In this document: piece by piece, positions 52,595 to 61,720 of the stretch
How positions within the stretch are numbered: the first letter of the stretch is position 1
Layout: each line of letters opens with the position of its first letter
Assembly (NCBI GenBank): GCA_963760935.1
Contig: CAVXFB010000003.1
Coordinates: 930,001 to 994,000, forward strand
Direction of reading: 5' to 3'
From: CAVXFB01 sp963760935
Lineage (GTDB): Bacteria > Planctomycetota > Planctomycetia > Pirellulales > Thermoguttaceae
DNA: 64,000 bases
The notes under the pieces: model-generated
The model's input: only the letters and a program-made list of their open reading frames with translations
What the model was told of the DNA's origin: nothing
Database searches by the model: none
Translations under genes and position numbers: made by a program

Positions 52595-53592
52595 TGTTTT
52601 GCGAGATCGCGCTGTTTCCGCAAGAGGCTTCGACCGCGGCCCCGCAGGTCGACATGCTCTTCTTGTTCTTGCTGACGGTCACCGGCTCGGTGACGCTGTT
52701 GGTTGCCTGTTTGCTGGTCTATTTTTCGATTCGCTATCGCCGCCGTCCGGGCGACGTCGGCAACCCGCCCGAAACGCACGCTTCGCACGCGCTCGAGTGG
52801 TTTTGGACGCTGACGCCGCTGATATTCTTTTCGGCGATGTTCTTCTGGGGCGCGGAAGTGTATTTTCGCACCTTTGGCCCGCCGCCGAACGCCCAAACGA
52901 TCTACGTCGTCGGCAAGCAATGGATGTGGAAATTCCAACACCCCGAGGGACAGCGGGAGATCGACGTACTGCACGTGCCGGTCGGGCGGCCCATTCGCCT
53001 GTTGATGACTTCGGAAGACGTCATCCACAGTCTTTTCATTCCCGACTTCCGCATCCACATGGATCTGCTGCCGGAGCGATATACGTCGGTTTGGTTCCAG
53101 GCGACGAAGACCGGCACCTATAATTTGTTCTGCTCGCAATATTGCGGTACCCAGCACGCAGGCATGATCGGGACGGTAGTTGTCATGGAGCCGGCCGAGT
53201 ACGAGAATTGGCTGCACCAGCAGGCCGAGGGCTCGATGGCGTTGGAGGGGCGGAAGTTGTTCTTAAAGTATCGCTGCGTGAGTTGCCACAGCGCCGATTC
53301 TGTGGCGGTCGCACCGGTGCTGGAAAACCTGTTCGGCCAGCCCGTGCTCCTCAACAATGGGCGGACGGTGACGGCCGACGAGTTCTATATTCGCGAATCG
53401 ATCGTCAATCCGAGCGCCAAGATCGTGATGGGCTATGAGAACATCATGCCGTCGTATCGCGGACAAATCAGTGAAGAGGAGATTTTCGAGTTGATTGCGT
53501 GGATCCGCTCGCTGAAGCCGGGAGAAACGCCCAATCGCGTGGAAGATTATCCGAAACCGTCGGCCACGCCACCCATCAACACCAAGGAATGA
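52591..53592 (+). CDS. ctaC: Cytochrome c oxidase subunit II, caa3 type
   Basis: About 333 residues. Two N-terminal membrane helices lead to the cupredoxin domain with the CuA ligands in CSQYCGTQHAGM (Cys181, Cys185, the His and Met after them). A C-terminal cytochrome c domain holds one heme at CVSCH (Cys229, Cys232, His233), with IMPSYRGQISEEEI as the axial Met region. The fusion makes this a caa3-type oxidase, so no separate soluble cytochrome c is needed to reach CuA. Confidence 0.94.
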   Translation: MMFCEIALFPQEASTAAPQVDMLFLFLLTVTGSVTLLVACLLVYFSIRYRRRPGDVGNPPETHASHALEWFWTLTPLIFFSAMFFWGAEVYFRTFGPPPNAQTIYVVGKQWMWKFQHPEGQREIDVLHVPVGRPIRLLMTSEDVIHSLFIPDFRIHMDLLPERYTSVWFQATKTGTYNLFCSQYCGTQHAGMIGTVVVMEPAEYENWLHQQAEGSMALEGRKLFLKYRCVSCHSADSVAVAPVLENLFGQPVLLNNGRTVTADEFYIRESIVNPSAKIVMGYENIMPSYRGQISEEEIFELIAWIRSLKPGETPNRVEDYPKPSATPPINTKE

Positions 53593-53598
53593 TCCGCG

Positions 53599-55242
53599 AT
53601 GAGTACCGACGCTGCCAGCCTACCGGCCCCAATCCCCGACAAGGTGCGGGAGACGTATCTCAACGCTTCCTACGGCATCGCTTCGTGGCTGCTGACAAAA
53701 GACCACAAGCGGATCGCGATTTTATACCTGATCCCCATCACGTTGATGTTCTTTCTGGGCGGCTTGGCGATCGCCGTCGATCGTTTGGCGCTGACGACGC
53801 CCGACGGCCGCCTGGTCGACGCCGACACCTACAACGTGATGTTCACGGTCCACGGCGTGGTGATGATCTTCTTCTTCCTTGTGCCGGTGATCCCGACGGT
53901 GCTGGGCAATTTCTTCCTGCCCATGATGATTGGCGCGAAAGATCTGGCCTTTCCGCGGATTAACTTGTTGAGTTGGTATCTTTACATGTTCGGCGCGGCA
54001 TGGACCATCTTCGCGCTGTTGGCCGGCGGAGTCGATACCGGCTGGACCTTCTATACGCCGTATAGCTCCGAGGCGTCGCACTATAATGTCGCCATGACAA
54101 TGTTCGGCGCCGTGATTGCCGGATTTTCGTCGCTACTGACGGGCTTGAACTTCATCGTCACGGTGCATTGGCTGCGGGCACCGGGCTTAACCTGGTTCCG
54201 GCTGCCGATCTTCGTGTGGACAATGTATGCCACGAGCTTTATCTTTCTCCTGGCCGTGCCGGTTCTGGCCATGGCGTTCATCCTGGTCATCATCGAGCGG
54301 ATCGTGCAGATCGGCATCTTCGATCCCAAGTTGGGCGGCGATCCGCTGTTGTTCCAGCACTTGTTCTGGTTCTACTCGCACCCGGCCGTGTATATCATGA
54401 TTTTGCCGGGCATGGGCGTGGTGAGCGAGATCATCCCCTGTTTCGCTCGCAAACAACTCTACGGCTACAAGTTCGTCGCCTTTTCGAGCTTCGCCATCGC
54501 CGCCCTGGGCTTCTTCGTCTGGGCGCATCACATGTTCGTGGCCGGGCTGTCGTTCTACGCGGCGTTGATATTTTCCAGCCTGAGCTTCCTGGTTGCCATC
54601 CCGTCGGCCATTAAGGTGTTCAATTGGACGGCCACGCTCTACAAGAGTTCCATTACGTTTGAAGCGCCGATGATTTTTGCGCTAGGCTTTGTGGCCCTGT
54701 TTACCTTTGGGGGCATGGCGGGACTGTTCTTGGCCACGCTCGGCATGGACATGCATGTTCACGACACGTATTTTGTCATTGCCCATTTCCATTTCATCAT
54801 GGTAGGCGGGATGGTAATGGGCTATATGGCCGGTCTGCACTATTGGTGGCCAAAGATAACAGGGAAAATGTATCCAGACACTATCTCGCGCGTCACGGCG
54901 CTGATCATCTTCATCGGCTTCTTTCTCACGTTCCTGCCGCAGTTCGTGCTCGGCTACAACGGCATGCCGCGGCGTTATCACATGTACGATCCGTCGTTCC
55001 AGGTGTGGAACGTTATGTCGACGGCCGGGGCATCGATCCTCGGCGTGGGCTATGTGTTGCCGCTGTTGTATCTGATCCCGTCGCTGTGGTGGGGAAAGCC
55101 GGCGGGGCCAAATCCCTGGCACGCCACCGGACTGGAGTGGCAAACGCCTTCACCGCCACCGACGGAAAATTTCGAGGCGACGCCCGTCGTCGTTCGTCCG
55201 CCTTACCAATATCACTTGGAAAAGGCCCAAAATGAACCATAA
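53599..55242 (+). CDS. ctaD: Cytochrome c oxidase subunit I
   Basis: About 547 residues with twelve membrane helices. Heme and copper ligands: TVHGVVMIFF (low-spin heme His), YSHPAVY (His261 of CuB and the cross-linked Tyr265), WAHHMFVAG (two CuB His) and HDTYFVIAHFHFIMVGG (heme a3 and a His). The YSHP form, rather than GHPEV, marks an A2-type heme-copper oxidase. It reduces O2 and pumps protons. The gene starts six bases after subunit II and overlaps subunit III by 11 bases. Confidence 0.96.
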   Translation: MSTDAASLPAPIPDKVRETYLNASYGIASWLLTKDHKRIAILYLIPITLMFFLGGLAIAVDRLALTTPDGRLVDADTYNVMFTVHGVVMIFFFLVPVIPTVLGNFFLPMMIGAKDLAFPRINLLSWYLYMFGAAWTIFALLAGGVDTGWTFYTPYSSEASHYNVAMTMFGAVIAGFSSLLTGLNFIVTVHWLRAPGLTWFRLPIFVWTMYATSFIFLLAVPVLAMAFILVIIERIVQIGIFDPKLGGDPLLFQHLFWFYSHPAVYIMILPGMGVVSEIIPCFARKQLYGYKFVAFSSFAIAALGFFVWAHHMFVAGLSFYAALIFSSLSFLVAIPSAIKVFNWTATLYKSSITFEAPMIFALGFVALFTFGGMAGLFLATLGMDMHVHDTYFVIAHFHFIMVGGMVMGYMAGLHYWWPKITGKMYPDTISRVTALIIFIGFFLTFLPQFVLGYNGMPRRYHMYDPSFQVWNVMSTAGASILGVGYVLPLLYLIPSLWWGKPAGPNPWHATGLEWQTPSPPPTENFEATPVVVRPPYQYHLEKAQNEP

Positions 55243-55942
55243 CACGGCTGTTTTGACCTCTGCCGAGCGCCTGCTGCCCGAAGAGCAGTACGAGGACCTT
55301 GACCAGCAGCACCAGGCGGCCTCGCTTGGCATGTGGGTGTTCCTGGCCACCGAAGTCATGTTCTTCGGCGTGTTGTTCCTAGCCGTCGCCATCTACCACT
55401 TTCTTTACCCCCAGGAGTTTGAAGTCGCCAGCGACAAGCTCAACTGGGTAATTGGCGGCGTCAACACGTTGGTGCTGCTGTTGAGCAGCCTGATGATCGT
55501 CCTGGCCGTCCACTTCGCCAAAACCGGCAAGCGGCGTCACATTGTGGTTTTCTTGGTGCTGACAGCCGTGCTCGGCGGCTGTTTTCTCGTGTTCAAAGGA
55601 GTGGAGTACTATATCGACTATCAGGAAAACCTGATACCGGGCTGGAAGTTCATTGCAAATGAATGGGTCGAGCGAGACCACCTGCGTCCGGATCAGGTGC
55701 CGCACGTCAAGCTGTTCCTGTTTCTATACTGGGTCATGACGAGCCTGCACGGTGTGCACGTGACGATCGGCATCGTGGCCGTGCTAGTGATGGCCGAGTT
55801 GGCCCGTCGCGGCCGCTTCTCGCCGGGCTATTATTCGCCGGTCGACGTGACGGCCCTCTACTGGCATTTCGTTGACATCGTATGGATTTTCCTGCTGCCG
55901 ACGCTGTATCTGCTCGGCACGCATCACTTAGGCACGCATTAG
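55232..55942 (+). CDS. ctaE: Cytochrome c oxidase subunit III
   Basis: About 236 residues with the seven-helix plan. LGMWVFLATEVMFFGVLFLA is the conserved first membrane pair and the last helices contain MTSLHGVHVTIGIVAVLVMA and TALYWHFVDIVWIFLLPTLY. The Glu in the ATEV motif is the conserved lipid-facing residue. It overlaps the end of subunit I. Confidence 0.94.
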   Translation: MNHNTAVLTSAERLLPEEQYEDLDQQHQAASLGMWVFLATEVMFFGVLFLAVAIYHFLYPQEFEVASDKLNWVIGGVNTLVLLLSSLMIVLAVHFAKTGKRRHIVVFLVLTAVLGGCFLVFKGVEYYIDYQENLIPGWKFIANEWVERDHLRPDQVPHVKLFLFLYWVMTSLHGVHVTIGIVAVLVMAELARRGRFSPGYYSPVDVTALYWHFVDIVWIFLLPTLYLLGTHHLGTH

Positions 55943-55959
55943 ACGATTGTGAGGATCGC

Positions 55960-56268
55960 ATGTCCGAAAGCCTGCTGACGCCGCGTGCATACGTCATCGT
56001 GTTTGTGCTGCTGGCGGCATTTACTATCCTCACCGTCTGGTTGTCATTCGTCCCCAGCACTCCCATGATGCGGATTGTCATCGGCCAGTCGATCGCCGTC
56101 ATCAAGGCCTCGCTGGTGGTGCTGTTCTTCATGCACGCCCTGGGCAGCACCGCGCAGACCAAGGCGGTTGTCATCGTCACGTGCTTCTGGCTGGTCTGCG
56201 TACTGCTGACCCTAACGTTAAGCGATTACGTTACTCGGGGACTCGTTCCCAACATGCCGGGCCACTAA
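55960..56268 (+). CDS. ctaF: Cytochrome c oxidase subunit IV
   Basis: About 102 residues with three membrane helices (AYVIVFVLLAAFTILTVWLS; AVIKASLVVLFFMHALG; VVIVTCFWLVCVLLTLTLSD). The KASLVVLFFMH segment is the signature of prokaryotic caa3/caa subunit IV. It follows subunit III by 17 bases and closes the operon. Confidence 0.9.
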   Translation: MSESLLTPRAYVIVFVLLAAFTILTVWLSFVPSTPMMRIVIGQSIAVIKASLVVLFFMHALGSTAQTKAVVIVTCFWLVCVLLTLTLSDYVTRGLVPNMPGH

Positions 56269-56372
56269 CTGCACAATTTTGATAGCATAGAAGACAGGTT
56301 GAACAAACTCGTGATTCCTGCCTAATAGAAAATCGGCAATCGAATGTTCGCGAACAAGGGCAAAGGCCTACG

Positions 56373-56717
56373 ATGAATCGACCGTCCAATGCCAGTGTAC
56401 GGCCAATCGGCCTCGGAGTGACTTCTGTGGTGATGGGCGCGATCGCGCTCGGACTTTTTGCACTGCCGATCTTGGGCATTCCACTGGCCGCCGTCGCACT
56501 GCTCTGCGGCATCGTCGGTTTGGTGGCGTCCGTATTTCGCGGCGCGCCTTTGGGCTGGCCGCTGCTTGGCGTTCTTGTAGCGGGAGTGGCGTTGAGCCTG
56601 GGCATCACCATTGGCAAGGCGCCGTTCAGCTTCGTGCCATCGCCGCGACAAGCGGTCTCTGAGGTGCCAATTGGGCTGCCGTATGTTGCGCCGCCAGCAC
56701 GGCCAGGCGCACCGTAG
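56373..56717 (+). CDS. Small membrane protein (DUF4190-like)
   Basis: About 114 residues with two or three membrane helices (GVTSVVMGAIALGLFALPIL; LAAVALLCGIVGLVASVFRG; WPLLGVLVAGVALSLGITIG) and a Pro-rich tail. The Gly/Ala-rich helix pair with a short turn resembles DUF4190. It is 104 bases after the oxidase operon and may be transcribed with it. Function unknown. Confidence 0.6.
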   Translation: MNRPSNASVRPIGLGVTSVVMGAIALGLFALPILGIPLAAVALLCGIVGLVASVFRGAPLGWPLLGVLVAGVALSLGITIGKAPFSFVPSPRQAVSEVPIGLPYVAPPARPGAP

Positions 56718-56787
56718 ACGGAAACGGGACTTGCCCGAGCGCGGCACGGACAGGGAGGCTCATTTATGGCCGCGCTCAGGACAAGCC

Positions 56788-57015
56788 CTAGGTAGTGGGT
56801 GGCGAGGGGGCAACAATGGACTGCGGACGGGCGGCCGGCAGACCGCGGGCTCGGGGCGATGCTAAGTGTGCCCAGCAGGCCACCAGCCGCCTCAATTCCC
56901 CATCCATCCGCCGACTGAACCGCAGGTAGGCCCGCAACTCTACCCGCACGGGCACGTCCCAATGGTCGCGACCGATCGTCACGCTCTCGCCGGAAATTGG
57001 CTTGCCGATATTCAT
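56788..57015 (-). CDS. Small conserved-looking protein
   Basis: A 75-residue frame reading MNIGKPISGESVTIGRDHWD and VPVRVELRAYLRFSRRMDGE, with alternating hydrophobic and charged residues as in a real small domain. The last 20 residues (Pro/Ala-rich) look random. It lies downstream of cbiQ in the place where the transporter ATPase would be expected but is not an ATPase. Identity unknown, and a chance frame cannot be ruled out. Confidence 0.45.
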   Translation of the reverse strand: MNIGKPISGESVTIGRDHWDVPVRVELRAYLRFSRRMDGELRRLVACWAHLASPRARGLPAARPQSIVAPSPPTT

Positions 57016-57163
57016 GACCTGTCCCTCATGCCCTCACTTCCCACTACGTAGGACAGCCGAAAGCGGTTCAGGTTCGAGCAATGGAAGGCAGCTTGGCATG
57101 CTGCGGGGGCACCACCTGTAGGGAGTGACAAGCGCAGCCTAGCCGCACCGGCATACAACAAGA

Positions 57164-57922
57164 CTACAGGACTCGAAACTCGGCCAACAGCAAGAGCAAC
57201 ACCAGGACAGCCGACGCTCCGCAGAAGGCGACGTCTCGCCGGGCGAAGGCAAAGTGGTCGAGCAAGAAGAACCGCCCCTGGAATCCGCGACATTTCATGG
57301 CGGCGGCAATCCGCTCTGCCCGGTCGAAGCTGCGCACCAGGAGCATGCCCACCAGGTAGCCGAGCGAGCGATACGTATGTAAGTTCATTCGAGCGCGAAA
57401 GCCGCGGGCTTTCATGGCCGTTCGCAGCCGCAAGTACTCGCGATGCAGCACGTCGAGATAGCGAACGGTGAACAACAAGAGATGCGCGAGCTTGTCGGGC
57501 ACGCGCAGATGCCGCAGCGCATGTCCGAGCACGGTCGCATCCATAGTGCCTAGCAGCGCGACAAGCACCAACAGGACGGCGTTGCCCTTTAGAGCGATGC
57601 TCAGCGCCAGCCGCGCACCGTCGCGGGAGAAAGCCAGCGGGCCAACTTCCCATATTGGCGTCCCTGGCATGGTAAGCGGCAGCCAGAGGGCTAATAACAG
57701 CATCACGATGTTCAAAGGCAGCAAGCGTTTCAGGACGACGCTCCACGGAAGGCCGCTCAGCATGGCGGCGGCAGTTGAAACGGCCAGGGCGAGGGCGATT
57801 ACACTTATGCGGCTGGCTATGACGACAACCACGGACCAGATGACGGCCGTAACGATCCGTGCTCGCGGATCAACGGCATTCAGGTACGTATGGCGGTGGG
57901 CGGTTGAGCTTGCGGTTAGCAT
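57164..57922 (-). CDS. cbiQ: Energy-coupling factor membrane protein CbiQ/NikQ
   Basis: About 252 residues with five to six membrane helices. The coupling motifs that grip the ATPases are AMKARGF and, 40 residues later, AMKCRGFQGRF. Upstream, VDPRARIVTAVIWSVVVVIA is the usual start. It is the T-component of an ECF-type nickel or cobalt importer. Its partner ATPase (CbiO/NikO) is absent here. Confidence 0.9.
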   Translation of the reverse strand: MLTASSTAHRHTYLNAVDPRARIVTAVIWSVVVVIASRISVIALALAVSTAAAMLSGLPWSVVLKRLLPLNIVMLLLALWLPLTMPGTPIWEVGPLAFSRDGARLALSIALKGNAVLLVLVALLGTMDATVLGHALRHLRVPDKLAHLLLFTVRYLDVLHREYLRLRTAMKARGFRARMNLHTYRSLGYLVGMLLVRSFDRAERIAAAMKCRGFQGRFFLLDHFAFARRDVAFCGASAVLVLLLLLAEFRVL

Positions 57923-58004
57923 GCGGTAAACGCTCGTGCCGGGTGACGCGTCACTGAGCCTAAGCGACGTGCGCGGACTTTCGGCCTACCACACCCATCG
58001 TTCC

Positions 58005-58625
58005 TCAGAGCGCACTGCCCGGCCCATTGGTGGATTGGCGATGGGCGTCATTCCGCCTGCGCCGCGTGCCAAGATAGTAATATGCCGCGCCGGTGATGCC
58101 GACGATGTAGCCAACACCGCCGAGAATATCGGTCAGGCGAATTCGATCCTCGTAGGCCAAGAGTTGTTCCTCCAGGTGGACGACTTCGGCGCGTAACGCT
58201 GCCAGTTCCTCGCCAGAAGCAGACGCGGGTGTCGCATCGGCCATCGTAGGCGACGCGGTCTCTGGCAATGGCCGCGCTGAACCGGCCGGCGCCGGAGAAT
58301 CGTTAGGCAGGGCCGATTCTCTCAGCGTATATTCACCACCGTGCCCATCGACTGTCTCGGCCAACAGCCGATAGTCGCCGCGTTTGTCGGCCTCGATGAA
58401 AAAACGCCCCGCGTCGTCGGTTTTGGTCCGTGCAACAGCTTCGCCGGTCGGGCCAAACGCCGTGACAGTCACGTTTCGAGCCGGCGCTCCGCCTTGAAAA
58501 TAGGCTTTGCCACGGATCGTCTTGCCCTCGGCCGACGCAAAGACATTCAGCTTGTGGGCCCGAGCGTTGGCCGCGCCGAACAGCACGCATGTCAGACAGA
58601 GCAGGGTCGGTGTCAACCTAGACAT
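58005..58625 (-). CDS. nikL: NikL-like accessory protein of a nickel/cobalt ECF transporter
   Basis: About 206 residues. After a signal peptide, AHKLNVFASAEGKTIRGKAY is the recognition motif; FQGGAPARNVTVTAFGPTGE and TDDAGRFFIEADKRGDYRLL form a carboxypeptidase-regulatory-like beta domain. A coiled-coil (ELAALRAEVVHLEEQLLAYE) leads to one C-terminal membrane helix (DILGGVGYIVGITGAAYYYL). Such NikL proteins replace the small NikN subunit in some nickel transporters. It overlaps nikM by eight bases. Confidence 0.82.
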   Translation of the reverse strand: MSRLTPTLLCLTCVLFGAANARAHKLNVFASAEGKTIRGKAYFQGGAPARNVTVTAFGPTGEAVARTKTDDAGRFFIEADKRGDYRLLAETVDGHGGEYTLRESALPNDSPAPAGSARPLPETASPTMADATPASASGEELAALRAEVVHLEEQLLAYEDRIRLTDILGGVGYIVGITGAAYYYLGTRRRRNDAHRQSTNGPGSAL

Positions 58626-59271
58626 CGACGACCTCCACGACGTCTGGCATCAGCAGCGGCGCGTCGAGCAGTTCTGGTCGCACCTTTCGTATCAGCACCA
58701 GCACACTCCCTGTCACAAAGCCCTCAACGACGGCTAATGGGAGATGAGCGACTAAGAGCGTTGCCGCGGGCAGGTCGTACTGTTTGCCGGCTAAGACGAG
58801 CGCCGCAGCCGTCAACAACGCACCAAGCAGGATCGCCGTGCCGCCGGCCGCGAATCCAGCCCCAAAAACCCACCGTTCGCTGCCGTTTCGCACCATGGCG
58901 TGGAACATATAATAGCAGGCCACGGCCGGCAGCGCCATCACGAGCGTATTCAGCCCAAGGACGGTCAGACCACCAAACGAGAAGAACAGTGCTTGCAAGA
59001 TCAGCGCCACCAGGACTGCGGGAAAGGCAGCCCAGCCGAGGAGCAACCCGAGCAAACCGCTGAGGACTAAGTGGACCGACGTGGGCCCTAGCGGCACGTG
59101 GATGAGCGAGGCAACAAAGAACGTGGAACTGAGCACGGCCACTTGCGGTACGCGGTCGTAATCCAACTTCCGCAGACCTAAGGCCGTCCCCGCCGTGGTT
59201 GCAACAGCCCCGGCCAGCAGCAGAGCTTGACCATGCGGCGTTCCGGCCAACACTCCTTCGTAGATATGCAT
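58618..59271 (-). CDS. nikM: Nickel/cobalt ECF substrate-binding subunit NikM/CbiM
   Basis: About 217 residues, six to seven membrane helices. The mature N-terminus MHIYEGVL matches the MHIxDG-type metal-binding start, where the amino group, His2 and a later His bind nickel. IHVPLGPTSVHLVLSGLLGL and LQALFFSFGGLTVLGLNTLV are the two family motifs, including the second metal His. It binds the metal for import. It follows nikK by 42 bases. Confidence 0.9.
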   Translation of the reverse strand: MHIYEGVLAGTPHGQALLLAGAVATTAGTALGLRKLDYDRVPQVAVLSSTFFVASLIHVPLGPTSVHLVLSGLLGLLLGWAAFPAVLVALILQALFFSFGGLTVLGLNTLVMALPAVACYYMFHAMVRNGSERWVFGAGFAAGGTAILLGALLTAAALVLAGKQYDLPAATLLVAHLPLAVVEGFVTGSVLVLIRKVRPELLDAPLLMPDVVEVVDV

Positions 59272-59313
59272 GCGTCGCTCCCTGCGGATCGAAGCGCGAG
59301 CAGCGAGAAAACC

Positions 59314-60123
59314 TCAAGGTTTTCGCGCCGCTTGTGCGCCATCCCGCGTCCCGGTCATGTCGACTGTTTTCACCCAGATCAGGCCGCCGAGTTCCACGTC
59401 GGCCGGTAGGCCGTCGGGCCCTTTTTGTCGCTGCGAGCCATTGACCAGCGCCGCGAAGCCCCACCAACCTGCCATAGGCATGCTGTAGGCGAACACGCCA
59501 GCGGCGTCGGTTTTGATGACTTGCGTCACAAACGCGGCGTGGGGCGGCTTCACTCGGTTGCCCTGGTTGTAAAACTCCACTTCGACCGTAGCGAAGGGCG
59601 CTGGTTTGCCATTGTGCCTGACGATGCCGCGGAACGTGTTGCCCACCCAAAGACCGTACGGCCTGACGAGTGGCTCGATTTCGACTGGTAGCCCGACCAT
59701 GGCATCCCAGCCTTGTTCGGCGCCGAAGGCATCGACGACAACTTTGGTATAATGGACGATCCACTTCTTTTCCGCCGCCTCCCAGTAGGGAGCTGGCTCG
59801 ATAAAGAAGACATAATCGCCCGGCTCCGAGACTCTTGTAGTACACGTGAACGCGGTCTTGCCTTCAACCTTGCACGGCGTGAGCGCAGGCAACAGATCGC
59901 GCCGCTGGCCATCCACGAGCACCCCGAACCGTCTTGGCCGGCCCATTTCCATCACTGGCCGCTGCTCCATCGGGTGCGTAAAGAGAATGTCGAGATGCAC
60001 CTTCGGCTCGTCAGCGGCGGTGACAACATCGGTCGAAGGGATTAGCACTTGGAAGTGTGCCAGCCCCATGGCGTTCGAGCCCATGATGATTGCTAGCGCC
60101 AGCGTTATTCGTCGGATGCTCAT
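59314..60123 (-). CDS. nikK: DUF4198 protein, NikK-like periplasmic component
   Basis: About 269 residues. A signal peptide (ITLALAIIMGSNAMGLAHFQ) ends at the AHFQ cleavage site, leaving His at the mature N-terminus, the usual feature of DUF4198/NikK proteins. HLDILFTHPMEQRPVMEMGR and VVDAFGAEQGWDAMVGLPVE, then PYGLWVGNTFRGIVRHNGKP are family segments. It may hand nickel or cobalt to NikM in the periplasm. First gene of the operon. Confidence 0.8.
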   Translation of the reverse strand: MSIRRITLALAIIMGSNAMGLAHFQVLIPSTDVVTAADEPKVHLDILFTHPMEQRPVMEMGRPRRFGVLVDGQRRDLLPALTPCKVEGKTAFTCTTRVSEPGDYVFFIEPAPYWEAAEKKWIVHYTKVVVDAFGAEQGWDAMVGLPVEIEPLVRPYGLWVGNTFRGIVRHNGKPAPFATVEVEFYNQGNRVKPPHAAFVTQVIKTDAAGVFAYSMPMAGWWGFAALVNGSQRQKGPDGLPADVELGGLIWVKTVDMTGTRDGAQAARKP

Positions 60124-60543
60124 TCCGTGCAGTCTTCGCGTGATCTCAACACAGATACTCGCCGCACTGCGGCACCGCTTTGCAACGAAGCGACAACAGG
60201 CCGGCGCGGTAATGACCCCAAGCTTTCGCGTTACCGAAGGCGTACGACGGGCCGAAACGCATGGCTACAGGCATTGCGAGGCCGAAGGCCTACAGTAATA
60301 CGCACTGAGCAATTGTAACATTATGGATCGGTTGTGAATAGTGATGCGATTGATTTGCCCGGGGCGACAATCCGTCTTGGCCGTAGTGATGCGGTCAGGC
60401 ACGGCTGGTAGAAACCCTTTGGCACGTTTAGGACAGGCAGATTTTCGCCACCCCCCTGTTGGGCAGTCACTCGGGCTTGCCGGTCCCAGCCGATTTTGCT
60501 ACCGTCCGGTGTTTTCACCGGAGAGACCGCGCGCGAGGTGACC
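60124..60543. other. Divergent intergenic region upstream of nikK and the DUF481 gene
   Basis: About 420 bases with no supported gene. It must hold the promoters of the nickel/cobalt operon and the outer-membrane protein gene. No cobalamin-riboswitch core was found on either strand. CCGGTG-TTTT-CACCGG near 60505-60520 is a six-base stem close to the DUF481 start. Repeated AGGCC/GGCCTACAG bits occur around 60266-60295. Confidence 0.45.
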
Positions 60544-61585
60544 GTGCTGAAGCGATACATCGGACTAGGATTGCTGTGCTTTGCGGGGACGTTCTGGGTG
60601 TATGCCCAGGCGCAAGGCCCAGACTATCCGAACATCGCCGCCCAGTCGGTCCAGACAGTGACTCAGTCGGAGTCAACGCCGTCACAGCAACCCGCACAGA
60701 GCGAGACGTCGACGACCGACGACCCGGACACGCGGCTCTACGGTCCGGAGATCTGGCGTCTGCCGCCCGTGACGGCGGAGCCCGCGGTTCCATCGGCATT
60801 AGTAATTTCACCCGCCGAGACGATTCCCACACCGGCGCCCGAGCGGCCGCCAATTGCCAACGCGCCGGCCGCGCTGTCTGGGAGACTCTCGTTGGACAGA
60901 CCGTTGGAACTCGTCGTACCCGAGCCCATCAAGCTTTGGGACGGCAGTTTCGACCTTGGGCTAGACGGTTCGGAGGGCAACAGCGAAACGCTCGACTTCC
61001 GCTTTGGCTTCCACGCCAGCCGCAAGGTGCCGAGCAACATCCTCACGCTCGGCCTCGACTATAACAAGCGCACCGCCCAAACGCTGGCGACCACGAATCG
61101 TCTGTTTTTCGATGGGCGGTTTGAATGGCTCATCAAGGATTCGCGATGGTCGTGGTCGGTGCACGAGACGATCGAATATGACCAATTCCAACCCTTCAAC
61201 GTTCGCGATACGTCGGATTTGGGTCTCGGCTATCGGCTGATTAAGAACGACGCGACGACATTGATCGGGCGATTCGGCGGCGGTTTTTCGCATGAGTACG
61301 GCGGTCCCCAAAATGGCGAATACGTTCCCGAGGCCGTTTTCGGCATGCAGATCGAGCAGAAGATCAGCAAGCGGCAAAAGTTTTACGGATCGGTGGAATA
61401 CGCCCCGGACGTCAGCGATTTCGAGCGCTACCGCATTCGCACGCAGGCCGCGTTGGAGGTGCTCTTGGACGAAGAGAAACACCTGAGTCTGCGGATGGGC
61501 GTTCTTCGAGCGATACAACAGCATGCCCAATGGCGCCCGGCCCAACGACTTGGATTATGCCATGATGCTGATTTGGAAGTTCTGA
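60544..61585 (+). CDS. DUF481 outer-membrane beta-barrel protein, frameshift near the end
   Basis: About 346 residues after correction. A signal peptide (LKRYIGLGLLCFAGTFWVYA) leads to a Pro/Thr/Glu-rich linker (to about residue 120), then DUF481 strands such as FDLGLDGSEGNSETLDFRFG, TLGLDYNKRTAQTLATTNRL and SDLGLGYRLIKNDATTLIGR. The beta-barrel end (YNSMPNGARPNDLDYAMMLI, then WKF at a TGA) is in another frame; one base must be removed near 61503. The uncorrected frame runs to 61647. GTG is used as start; a GTG two codons upstream is possible. The protein probably sits in the outer membrane. Confidence 0.8.
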
Positions 61586-61720
61586 CAAATCCACGCGTAG
61601 CGACGGGTGGCATGTTCCAGAGGGCAGCGAAGGGCGTGGATTTGTGATAGGGGCGTTGTATTAGCGAGAATTACTCGCCATAACCATAGAGACCACGCGT
61701 CGCAGTCGAGGAGTCCCTTC

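Noticed and set aside
60505..60520. CCGGTG-TTTT-CACCGG as a terminator
   Set aside because: No gene ends upstream on the same strand and no T-tract follows the stem.
60124..60543. Cobalamin or nickel/cobalt riboswitch upstream of nikK
   Set aside because: Looked for the GCCACTG B12 box and flanking helices on the minus strand; none found.
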